Notes under the pieces: model-generated
The model's database searches: none
The model's input: the letters and a program-made list of their open reading frames with translations, nothing else
What the model was told of the DNA's origin: nothing
Shown here: one piece after another, positions 1-7,279 of the stretch
Layout of the letters: every line of letters starts with the position of its first letter
Position numbering within the stretch: the stretch's first letter is position 1
Position numbers and translations under genes: made by a program
Source of the DNA: CAYSNP01 sp964432485
Lineage (GTDB): Bacteria > Bacillota > Clostridia > Christensenellales > DTU072
Reading direction: 5' to 3'
NCBI GenBank assembly: GCA_964432485.1
Contig: CAYSNP010000028.1
Location: forward strand, 1 to 23,271
DNA length: 23,271 bases

Positions 1-39
1 ATCAAGTATTGTGTATAGTTATCCTTAGTGAGGTATTCA

Positions 40-3000
40 ATGAAAAACTATCAACTAAAATTTATTTCGAATAAAAAAATTTTATTGACAATAGCCTTAG
101 CTGTTTTGTGTGTGTTTATGCTTGGCTTGCTGTTTGCTCCTGTCGGTAAGGCTTATGCTGAGGATATACATGAAAGTGCCACAGAGGGCAATCCTGAAGA
201 ATTAGCTTTTGAGATTGATACGGGAGGATATACCGCAGGCATCTCGGTAGGTACGGAGCCCACTTTTACCCTTACTCTTATAGGTTCTGCCATGAGACCG
301 CAAGATACTGAGTTTTATTTTATTGAGCAAGAGAATATTGGTGAGCCCGATATCAATGAGCAATGGATAATTTTGACCAAAGACACAATAGGCGATGAAT
401 TTGCTACATATGTGCCCGCTATGGGTGACAACTCTTATTTTCATAAACATGTCTACTTCAAAACTGTAATTAAAAAGCAGGAGGACCCGAGCGACCCTAC
501 CCTTAAATATGAGTACCTTAAAGAAGAAGTTCCTATTGAGATTATTGTAGATAAAAGTACTGAATATGATTATGCAATTACCGATGTTCAAGCGTCTTAC
601 AAAGGGGCAGGCGGTGTTTTCATGGAGTATGATTATACGGTTAATGCACCTTTTGTCTCTACTGAATTGCGCTTTGATCTAGAAACTAACAATAATGAAC
701 CTACAGCTTATACTTATCAGTACTATTATGAAGGTTGCGGAGTAGCAGACATCGGACAAGAATGGGTCCCTATGGAAGGTAAAAGCATAACTTTTACTGC
801 AGATAATGCCGGACAAATCAATGGACCTATCTATTTTAGGGCAAGACACCAAGGGCTGGGAGTAACTTTACAATATAATGAAAAACCTGTTTTTGCCCGT
901 TTAGATACAGTTAGCCCCAGCTTTGAAGTAGCAGGACTTAAAGCAGTTTCTCGAGGAGAGTATATTCCAGGCAAGTGGAGCAATGAAGATGTTGAATATA
1001 CGATTATTCCTAAAAGCGAAAATGTCAGCGAAGTAAAATACTATTACCGTACTGATGAATTTATAGAAATAAGTCCTTCTATAGAAGGCGAAAATAAAAT
1101 CTTTAAAATTACTATTTCGGAAACTACGGGTACTTTAAAGTTTGAAGCCCGAACTTCTGCAGGGATGACAAATAACTATAACGATAAGAATCATAATACC
1201 TTGATTGATAAAAATGCACCTCAAGTATATATCACCGCTAAGGATAAGAACGGCACTGTTATTGCCCCGATAGGTACAGAGCCCGGAGCAGGTTATAGGG
1301 TAGGCTATGCTTCAGATAAAATAGAGTTTGTTATTGAAAATAAAGACGAATATGGCAATGCTATTGAAAATACTTCCACAGTTACTTACAAATATAGCGT
1401 TGATGGCAGCAATCCGGAGTTTATTCCTTTGCTAGGCGGCAAATATATTTGTGACTTAGAAGCTGTTGCGGAAAACTATAACAATAAAATTTTTACCTTT
1501 ACTTTAACATCGGACGCAGGGCTGTCGGATACCAAGAGCTTTGAGGTTAGCATTCTGAAATCTAACTTTAACGTAGAGTTAGAGGAGTTGACTTTTGATA
1601 CGCATAACGGTTGGGCAAGCGAGAATATCTTGCTCAACTTCCATATAGCGGATGGTGATTATAAATTTTTTAACGAGATTTCAGGCGAAATTGGCTCCAA
1701 ACAAGAGTTGACCGATATCACCAAAGGAGAAATTGTAGACGGTAAAAGACTCTTTGAAGTAATATTCAATAGACGTGTAGTCAATGCCGCTATTATCTTT
1801 AGTATAGAAAATATGGCAGGAGATACCGTTACCTTGCCGGCAACCAGTCCTATAAATCTGGATAATGCGCTGCCCGGGGCTACAATAAACGGAGTAGTGC
1901 TTGGCAGCCAGCAGCCTATACGGGACGATGAGTGGTCTAATGGTAAAGTTGTGCTTACCGTAATACCGCATATCAATTTGTCAGGTGTCAATGTCAAATA
2001 TGTACATACCAATGGTGTAGAAGAGGCAATGAGTCAAAATCAAGACGGCAATTACACCATTACTATTCAAAAGACTACCCCTTGCGTATTTAGGCTGATT
2101 ACGGGTAGCGGTCTGCAACAAGATGTCCCATTCCAAGTTAATATTGATTTATCCGATATTGATATAGAAATTATAGATTATGATGAGATTGTGGCTAAGG
2201 TGTATTCTCAAGATGTGCCAATCGAATTCGAAACTATCCATACAGGCGATTATACGGTATGGTATAAAGAACTGGGTGTCAATCCTGACTTTATACAAAC
2301 TCAAAGCCGCACATTTACTGTGCCAATAAGCGAGGAAATTGCGCAAGGTGTTAAACAATTTGTATTTTTCTTGGAAGCTAGAGCAATAGATAAGAACGGT
2401 AATAGAAAACGCTCTGATGAGCTTTCTATTGCTATTCAATATAATAGGACGCCAAGCATAATTGAGGTTACTAAATCTTATGACCATGGGGTAATAACTG
2501 CAGATGATTGGATAAGCGGCAATATTATATTTAATATTACTAATTTATTTGGTCATACTTACCAAGCATCCCTTAATGGAGGAGAGTGGCAAGATATTGC
2601 TGTAGTACCCGATAATGAGCTTGTACTTTTTTACTTTGCAGGCGTCGCCAATGGTGAGCTTGTTAATAATAAAAACGATGAAGGCAATTTTGCGGGCGCT
2701 GTTTCAATAAGAGCATTAAATAATGCAGGCTATCCTTCCAACTCAATAACTATAGATAATATTAAGGTAGACAATAGCCGCCCTAATGTTATCAATGCAA
2801 TCAGTATTGAAAAGGGCGAAAAAGACGGAGCAAACAAAATTATTTATAGTGCGGCTGACATAGTGCTGCGGAACACCGACGGACTGGCGGCATTTTCTCA
2901 ATATGCGCCTATAACTTATTATTATCGCACTACTCCTAGTACAGATAAACCAACAGAAGACAATATGGCCGGCTGGACTAAACTGGCATCTAATGCTTCC

Positions 3001-5508
3001 TTTGATCAAAATATACCTGTTTATTTATATGCTAAGAATATACTGGACTCAGCAACAGAAATTGAAAATTATAATTTTGTGATAGATAAAGGAAATATAA
3101 TATTTAATGTTGATTTTCCGTTAGATGCGGGCAGCGTAAAAGAAGCTAATATATTTGAGTATACTTGGAGTACAGCCACTTGTAATGTATCGTTCTACTC
3201 TTCATCCGTTACTGATATATATTATTACTATACTACTTCTTCGGCGTCTGAAATACCTGAACAAGACTGGATTCTTATCAATCCGGGCGGCAATCCAAGC
3301 GGCAACTATACTTTTTCATATATCGATAATATCAATGCAACTTTTCAATTCAGAATTAAGAATCGTGCGGGTACTGAGGTTATATCTCCAAACAAAGCGG
3401 TAATTAGAATAGACAATGTAGACCCGACTTTTGATGTAGTATATACTTCTGGCGGACAACCTTACACTGGGGGGACATGGTCCAGTGAAGCTATATCTAT
3501 TAAGATTATACCTACCTCTGTCAATCCCGGCGGTGTTACTTACGAGTATTATTTCAAAGGCGAATGGACTAAGACTTCTAGCTTAAACCTTACTTCTGAT
3601 ATGATTGAAAATTTTGCTCCAACCCTTAATGATTCTGGCAGCTTTCAAATTAGTGCTACAAGTCATGTGAATTATAAAAGATTAACAAGCGCAGAAATTG
3701 AAATTAAGGTTGACAAAGCCAAGCCTAAGTTTGAATTAGAAGGCAAAAAAGGCAATGAATTAACTGTAGTAAGCGGACAATGGTGCAATGAGGAAAGTAT
3801 CCGCATAGACATCAAGAAGTCCGGCAGCAATATCTCCAGCACTACTTATTACTATGAAATAGATAATGGAGGACGCATTGAGGCGCAGGAATATATTTAT
3901 ATAGAAACTAGTTGTACGGTTACAGTAACAGCTGTTAGCGGTGCAGGACTAGAAACCCAAAAAACCTTTATAGTCAATATCGATACCGTTGCTCCTCGAA
4001 TTGAAGCAGGTAATATTGTCAATCCCGCTCCGGGAGCAGAGCCTAACCAATATTATGTAGACCAAGTAATCTACTACATAGAGGAAAATGTTAAGAGGGC
4101 GGAATATAATGGCTATACACTTGTCAACGGTATGGAGCTTTCTACCAAAAATATAGATATAGATGCCGTAAGACCCGGCTATATAGAGATTATTATAGAG
4201 GATTTAGCAGGCAATATAACAAGATTAGAGTTCTTTATGATGCCCTTCCCGCTGGATATCAATAATATTACTCTTTCTGCTGAGGACAGAGCATTGGTAA
4301 ATGCTTTTGAAGAGGAGCTTGATTCGGCTACCAGCCTAACTGCTTCGCGGAGAGCATACTTTGCCAATCAAATAGCCCGACTGCGTGATAGAATGATTAT
4401 CTTGCAAGGACAAGTTGACGACTTCCACCGTTATCTGGAGATTGTCAATGCTAAAAACTCTTTTGAGCTTAATTCTGACTATGACATAATGGAGTCATAT
4501 ATTAATAGGTTCAACAACTATGCGCAATGGCAAAAAGATTATATCGTTGAAAGCTCGGTCAAACCTTATGATACATACTTTAATAAACTGCAACAGCAAT
4601 TTGGCACATTGGATAAATTAATGGGGGTTGTACGCAATGTTGAATCGCAAATAGCTGCGCTTCCTGCTATCAATGTAGTTAAGAAATCTGATTACTACGA
4701 TATTAAAAAAGTGCATAACTATTTTGAATCTCTTACAGTTGCTCAAAAAGGTAAACTCAAAAGTACCCTGCGTGCAAAACTTATCGAAATACTAAGACTG
4801 TGCGAATTGATGATGCTACAAGATGAGGTAACCGGCGTAGGTATCTATGGGGATGATTTAGCTGGCGGTCTGCAAATTGAAGTAACGCCTTTTGCAAAAT
4901 CTACTAAGAAGTTTATAGATGCACAAAGGACACTGCTGGATTCCTTTACCAGCGGACAGTCAAGAGCTATTGTATCTATTCATCAGCTTACCTTAACAGG
5001 AGAAAGCTCCTCTATCATTACGGGGGATATTGATATCACTATACCTATCCCTGAGGATTTTACCAGCTATATTAGCTTTGCAGTATATAGGCTAAACAAC
5101 GATGGCACCATAGTAAAAGTGCAAAATGCAGAAGTTGCACCCGATGGCAAAAGCATTAGCTTTGGCTCTACGGATTTAGGCACCTTTATTTTGGCCGCCA
5201 ATGCCAATATAGAAAGGGTGTTGGAAGATACCACTTTTTATGGCATGATTGGCAATATAGTAATAGATACCCAAATGCTAACCTATATATCCATTGCAGT
5301 AGGTGCGTTATTTGGTGTCACTGTATTAATCCTTGTGATTTCCGCACTAAAGCGCAGGTCATTCTTAAAGAAATTCAATAAGAGCTACAAGCACTCATTA
5401 GTAAGGCGCGGTATACAATCCATACCTAAGGGCAACCCCGCCCCAAGGCGGAATCCTGCCAACCCTGAAGAAAGGCTCTCCTATCGGCGCAAAGCAATTA
5501 TGAGATAA
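40..5508 (+). CDS. giant secreted Ig-like repeat protein with C-terminal membrane anchor
   Basis: Predicted 1822-residue extracellular protein. The ATG at 40 is preferred over the in-frame GTG at 28 because GTGAGGT (28-34) sits as a ribosome binding site just before it. Residues 1-40 form a signal peptide (basic start, long hydrophobic core, probable cleavage after AYA). From about residue 285 to 1400 roughly ten beta-rich modules recur. Each opens with a D-x-x-x-P junction (near residues 287, 387, 605, 801, 908, 1123, 1223, 1312), followed by a W-S/C-x-E/G strand and a Y-Y-Y motif, as in bacterial Ig-like domains. Residues ~1410-1595 are helical and charged, then comes a beta domain (~1620-1720), one membrane helix (~1747-1770) and a basic cytoplasmic tail of ~50 residues. 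There is no LPxTG motif, so anchoring is by the helix. Function is not recognised; a role in adhesion or as an envelope scaffold is inference from architecture. Confidence 0.9.
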   Translation: MKNYQLKFISNKKILLTIALAVLCVFMLGLLFAPVGKAYAEDIHESATEGNPEELAFEIDTGGYTAGISVGTEPTFTLTLIGSAMRPQDTEFYFIEQENIGEPDINEQWIILTKDTIGDEFATYVPAMGDNSYFHKHVYFKTVIKKQEDPSDPTLKYEYLKEEVPIEIIVDKSTEYDYAITDVQASYKGAGGVFMEYDYTVNAPFVSTELRFDLETNNNEPTAYTYQYYYEGCGVADIGQEWVPMEGKSITFTADNAGQINGPIYFRARHQGLGVTLQYNEKPVFARLDTVSPSFEVAGLKAVSRGEYIPGKWSNEDVEYTIIPKSENVSEVKYYYRTDEFIEISPSIEGENKIFKITISETTGTLKFEARTSAGMTNNYNDKNHNTLIDKNAPQVYITAKDKNGTVIAPIGTEPGAGYRVGYASDKIEFVIENKDEYGNAIENTSTVTYKYSVDGSNPEFIPLLGGKYICDLEAVAENYNNKIFTFTLTSDAGLSDTKSFEVSILKSNFNVELEELTFDTHNGWASENILLNFHIADGDYKFFNEISGEIGSKQELTDITKGEIVDGKRLFEVIFNRRVVNAAIIFSIENMAGDTVTLPATSPINLDNALPGATINGVVLGSQQPIRDDEWSNGKVVLTVIPHINLSGVNVKYVHTNGVEEAMSQNQDGNYTITIQKTTPCVFRLITGSGLQQDVPFQVNIDLSDIDIEIIDYDEIVAKVYSQDVPIEFETIHTGDYTVWYKELGVNPDFIQTQSRTFTVPISEEIAQGVKQFVFFLEARAIDKNGNRKRSDELSIAIQYNRTPSIIEVTKSYDHGVITADDWISGNIIFNITNLFGHTYQASLNGGEWQDIAVVPDNELVLFYFAGVANGELVNNKNDEGNFAGAVSIRALNNAGYPSNSITIDNIKVDNSRPNVINAISIEKGEKDGANKIIYSAADIVLRNTDGLAAFSQYAPITYYYRTTPSTDKPTEDNMAGWTKLASNASFDQNIPVYLYAKNILDSATEIENYNFVIDKGNIIFNVDFPLDAGSVKEANIFEYTWSTATCNVSFYSSSVTDIYYYYTTSSASEIPEQDWILINPGGNPSGNYTFSYIDNINATFQFRIKNRAGTEVISPNKAVIRIDNVDPTFDVVYTSGGQPYTGGTWSSEAISIKIIPTSVNPGGVTYEYYFKGEWTKTSSLNLTSDMIENFAPTLNDSGSFQISATSHVNYKRLTSAEIEIKVDKAKPKFELEGKKGNELTVVSGQWCNEESIRIDIKKSGSNISSTTYYYEIDNGGRIEAQEYIYIETSCTVTVTAVSGAGLETQKTFIVNIDTVAPRIEAGNIVNPAPGAEPNQYYVDQVIYYIEENVKRAEYNGYTLVNGMELSTKNIDIDAVRPGYIEIIIEDLAGNITRLEFFMMPFPLDINNITLSAEDRALVNAFEEELDSATSLTASRRAYFANQIARLRDRMIILQGQVDDFHRYLEIVNAKNSFELNSDYDIMESYINRFNNYAQWQKDYIVESSVKPYDTYFNKLQQQFGTLDKLMGVVRNVESQIAALPAINVVKKSDYYDIKKVHNYFESLTVAQKGKLKSTLRAKLIEILRLCELMMLQDEVTGVGIYGDDLAGGLQIEVTPFAKSTKKFIDAQRTLLDSFTSGQSRAIVSIHQLTLTGESSSIITGDIDITIPIPEDFTSYISFAVYRLNNDGTIVKVQNAEVAPDGKSISFGSTDLGTFILAANANIERVLEDTTFYGMIGNIVIDTQMLTYISIAVGALFGVTVLILVISALKRRSFLKKFNKSYKHSLVRRGIQSIPKGNPAPRRNPANPEERLSYRRKAIMR

Positions 5509-5510
5509 GC

Positions 5511-5537
5511 AAAAACCCTGCAAATCGCAGGGTTTTT
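5511..5537. terminator. bidirectional intrinsic terminator
   Basis: A perfect hairpin has an AAAAACCCTGC arm (5511-5521), a 5-nt loop and a GCAGGGTTTTT arm (5527-5537). It carries an A-tract on one side and a T-tract on the other, so it can stop transcription from both converging genes. The stop codon of the minus-strand gene (5537-5539) overlaps its edge. Confidence 0.9.
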
Positions 5538-6403
5538 TATAAGTAAAGCAAACGCAAGCCGTCTTTTAGGATAACAATTCTGTTGCTTCCTTGTAAAACT
5601 TGTTTTTCGCCATCTATGCAAAATGGCGTAGGATGCACTAGCTCCAATTCCAGCTTGCTAAACTCCTTAAAAATTAAGTTTTTACTTTGTACAGGCTTGT
5701 TAAATCCTATAAAGAATGCCCTAAAAAATAAAAAGAATAACTTGATAAAAGAGGCAGGGCGCTTTGGAGTGCTTATCAATAGCAAATGTGCCTTGCCTGT
5801 ATGATTGCTATACAATTTGTTGAAACCAAAGCCAAATACGCTTTTGGAATTGACTATCATTATCAAAGTGTATTCGTCTTGAAATTGCTCTGTATCAATG
5901 CTAATTCTTGCTTTTATACGGTTCACTTTGTATTCTCTAAAGATAGCTAAAAAATAAGCTGCTTGTTTTATTGCTTTTTTAAGTTTGATATTGGTGTTAT
6001 AGCCTATTGGGGTAAAAGTGCCCGCTGCAAGAACATATGAAAAATACCGCTGCCCCACCTTGCCTAAATCAATATATTCGGGCTTGTCAACATAGCGTAA
6101 ATTCCTATAGCTATCATTCAGCGTGCCTGCAGGTATATATATAAGGTTTATATTGTTGCGGCAAACATAGTTAATTGCATTGTTAAGTGTACCGTCCCCG
6201 CCGCCTACTGCAAGGTAATCGTATCCCTTGCATACCTTATTCATATCAAATGCAGTATCCTTTATCTCTTTTATATCTACCTTACCGTATTTATCCTCTA
6301 ATTTGCGCTTAATAGCAGCTATATCCAGCATCCCACCTCTACCGCTAAGCGTGTTTATTAATAGCAAACACTTGGCATGCGACTTTTCCATACTTATATT
6401 CAT
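5537..6403 (-). CDS. diacylglycerol kinase / YegS-LCB5 family lipid kinase
   Basis: Protein of 288 residues (284 from the second ATG) of the DAGK catalytic-domain family, which phosphorylates diacylglycerol or a related lipid at the membrane using ATP. Visible motifs are the nucleotide-binding GGGDGTLN at residues 67-74, PAGTLND at 91-97 (the family's P-x-G-T-x-N-D) and a C-terminal CIDGE at 262-266. Length fits the family (about 290-300). Start choice is uncertain: GGAGGA (6404-6409) abuts the ATG at 6403 with a 1-nt spacer, while the in-frame ATG at 6391 has a 13-nt spacer. It is transcribed alone from a near-consensus promoter. Substrate is not determinable; DgkB-like recycling of diacylglycerol from lipoteichoic acid or phospholipid turnover is the usual role in Gram-positives. 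Confidence 0.88.
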   Translation of the reverse strand: MNISMEKSHAKCLLLINTLSGRGGMLDIAAIKRKLEDKYGKVDIKEIKDTAFDMNKVCKGYDYLAVGGGDGTLNNAINYVCRNNINLIYIPAGTLNDSYRNLRYVDKPEYIDLGKVGQRYFSYVLAAGTFTPIGYNTNIKLKKAIKQAAYFLAIFREYKVNRIKARISIDTEQFQDEYTLIMIVNSKSVFGFGFNKLYSNHTGKAHLLLISTPKRPASFIKLFFLFFRAFFIGFNKPVQSKNLIFKEFSKLELELVHPTPFCIDGEKQVLQGSNRIVILKDGLRLLYL

Positions 6404-6412
6404 TCCTCCAAT

Positions 6413-6435
6413 GTGCCATTGTAGGCACTTTGCCT
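6413..6435 (-). promoter_or_regulatory. two mutually exclusive short hairpins in the lipid kinase leader
   Basis: On the minus strand AGGCA-AAG-TGCCT (6435-6423) begins at the predicted transcript start. GTGCC-TACAAT-GGCAC (6428-6413) ends 3 nt before the GGAGG site. They share 6424-6427, so only one can form. Stems are 5 bp each; a regulatory role is conjecture. Confidence 0.3.
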
Positions 6436-6441
6436 TTAGTT

Positions 6442-6470
6442 ATTATAATATAATTATGCCAAAATATCAA
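6442..6470 (-). promoter_or_regulatory. sigma-A promoter of the lipid kinase gene
   Basis: On the minus strand, TTGATA (6470-6465) and TATAAT (6447-6442) are separated by exactly 17 nt. The expected start is near 6435, giving a 5' leader of only ~32 nt. Confidence 0.75.
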
Positions 6471-6505
6471 AAGATGTTTGTTATATCAGCTAAATGTCGC
6501 TATAC

Positions 6506-6533
6506 CGTCTTTGCAAAGCACGAAGCAATCCAG
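6506..6533 (-). repeat. dispersed CTGGATTGCTTCG repeat, single copy
   Basis: The minus strand reads CTGGATTGCTTCG, then GCAAAGACG, matching the copies at 6946-6973 and 9382-9458. It is non-coding and located downstream of no gene on its own strand. Confidence 0.75.
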
Positions 6534-6543
6534 GGCCAAAATA

Positions 6544-6637
6544 CACGCTAAAGCGTGATGAAATACACTTGCCTAAATGCAAGTGATGAAATGCATTTAC
6601 TGCGTAAATGGTGAAATACATTTGCGTCCCGCAAATG
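6544..6637. repeat. stem-loop array A: four hairpins joined by ATGAAATA-type linkers
   Basis: Four consecutive perfect hairpins: CACGC/GCGTG (6544-6557, loop TAAA), CACTTGC/GCAAGTG (6566-6585, 6-nt loop), CATTTAC/GTAAATG (6594-6610, loop TGC) and CATTTGC/GCAAATG (6619-6637, loop GTCCC). They are separated by near-identical linkers ATGAAATA, ATGAAAT(G) and GTGAAATA. Stem sequences differ but every one is fully self-complementary and ends in a C-G pair closing the loop. It is not coding; short ORFs across it are spurious. Confidence 0.8.
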
Positions 6638-6671
6638 ATTAAGGAGAAGCTCTGGAGCAACCCTCTGGAGT

Positions 6672-6747
6672 CTGGATTGCTTCACTGCCGTTCGCAATGA
6701 CGAATTACAAAGTCTTTGCGAGGAGCAAAAGCGACGAAGCAATCCAG
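6672..6747. repeat. inverted pair of the dispersed repeat (large imperfect palindrome)
   Basis: A plus-strand copy (6672-6702, CTGGATTGCTTC ... CGCAATGACG) is followed after 9 nt by a minus-strand copy (6712-6747, GTCTTTGCG ... GACGAAGCAATCCAG). Together they can fold into a long hairpin with 12-bp outer arms CTGGATTGCTTC/GAAGCAATCCAG. The family resembles intergenic GATTGCTTCG repeats seen in many unrelated bacterial genomes. Confidence 0.8.
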
Positions 6748-6802
6748 AATAAACGCAAGCACTGCTTAACCTTACTTAACAAGTTAATACTACAATACAA
6801 TG

Positions 6803-6933
6803 TCGCCGCTAGGCGATACATAATGTCAATGCGCCAGCATTGATACATAATGCCACCGTTAGGTGGTACATAATGCATTGCGCAGCAATGTACATAATGC
6901 CGCCGATAGGTGGTACTTTGCCCTTTAGGGCAA
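6803..6933. repeat. stem-loop array B: six hairpins joined by exact TACATAATG linkers
   Basis: Hairpins: TCGCC-GCTA-GGCGA (6803-6816), TCAATGC-GCCA-GCATTGA (6826-6843), CCACC-GTTA-GGTGG (6853-6866), CATTGC-GCA-GCAATG (6876-6890), CCGCC-GATA-GGTGG (6900-6913) and TTGCCC-TTTA-GGGCAA (6918-6933). The 9-nt linker TACATAATG is exact at 6817-6825, 6844-6852, 6867-6875 and 6891-6899, and TAC follows hairpin five. The first five loops all start with G, end with A and are closed by C-G. Spacing of linkers is 27, 23 and 24 nt. Confidence 0.88.
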
Positions 6934-6973
6934 GCCTCTGCGGGTCTGGATTGCTTCGGGCCTCGCAAAGACG
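6930..6973 (+). repeat. dispersed CTGGATTGCTTCG repeat with its CTCTGCGGGT leader
   Basis: This 44-bp segment matches 9366-9409 with only about four differences, including the leader CTCTGCGGGT, the core CTGGATTGCTTCG and the tail CGCAAAGAC. The two therefore flank the lipoprotein gene at 7280-9268 as direct repeats. Confidence 0.8.
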
Positions 6974-7216
6974 GGGAGCAAGGCTTCACTTGTCAATAAG
7001 ACATTTCGGCTAATAAATGTATAATAATAACATTTTTTTGTTATTTGTATTGGTTTTGTAAAGACGATAAGTAAAAAATAAGTTAATTCTATATCTTTTA
7101 GAGCATATATATCCCGCTAAATAAGGTTGGATATTGGTATAATAGTCTATATTTATTGCCATTATTTGTTGTTTTTGGTCGGCTGTCAGGGCATAAAGCG
7201 AAATTTTAAAAATACC
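6974..7216. other. AT-rich intergenic stretch without a recognised gene
   Basis: No convincing coding sequence lies here. It contains one AT-rich hairpin, AATAACA-T6-TGTTATT (7026-7045), and an extended -10-like TGGTATAAT (7135-7143) that could be a second upstream promoter for the gene at 7280 but has no matching -35. Nothing else is recognised. Confidence 0.5.
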
Positions 7217-7245
7217 TTGACAAAAACAAAGGTGTAGTTTATAAT
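7217..7245 (+). promoter_or_regulatory. consensus sigma-A promoter of the 7280 lipoprotein gene
   Basis: Perfect TTGACA (7217-7222) and perfect TATAAT (7240-7245) with a 17-nt spacer. The expected start is near 7252, and the GGAGG site is at 7263-7267. A full-consensus promoter predicts strong, largely unregulated expression. Confidence 0.9.
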
Positions 7246-7279
7246 GATTATACATTATTAATGGAGGTAATTTTGAAAA

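Noticed and set aside
28..39. GTG at 28 as the start of the giant surface protein
   Set aside because: GTGAGGT is better read as the ribosome binding site for the ATG at 40, which begins a standard signal peptide.
6803..6933. CRISPR-like array (short repeats with variable spacers)
   Set aside because: The constant unit is only 9 nt, the variable parts are 14-18 nt self-complementary hairpins, and no cas genes are present.
6548..6989. Two minus-strand ORFs of 64 and 94 codons
   Set aside because: They are translations of the hairpin arrays and dispersed repeats, with no ribosome binding site and no protein-like composition.
7010..7255. Minus-strand ORF of 81 codons
   Set aside because: It runs through the consensus promoter of the 7280 gene, is AT-driven in composition and lacks a ribosome binding site.
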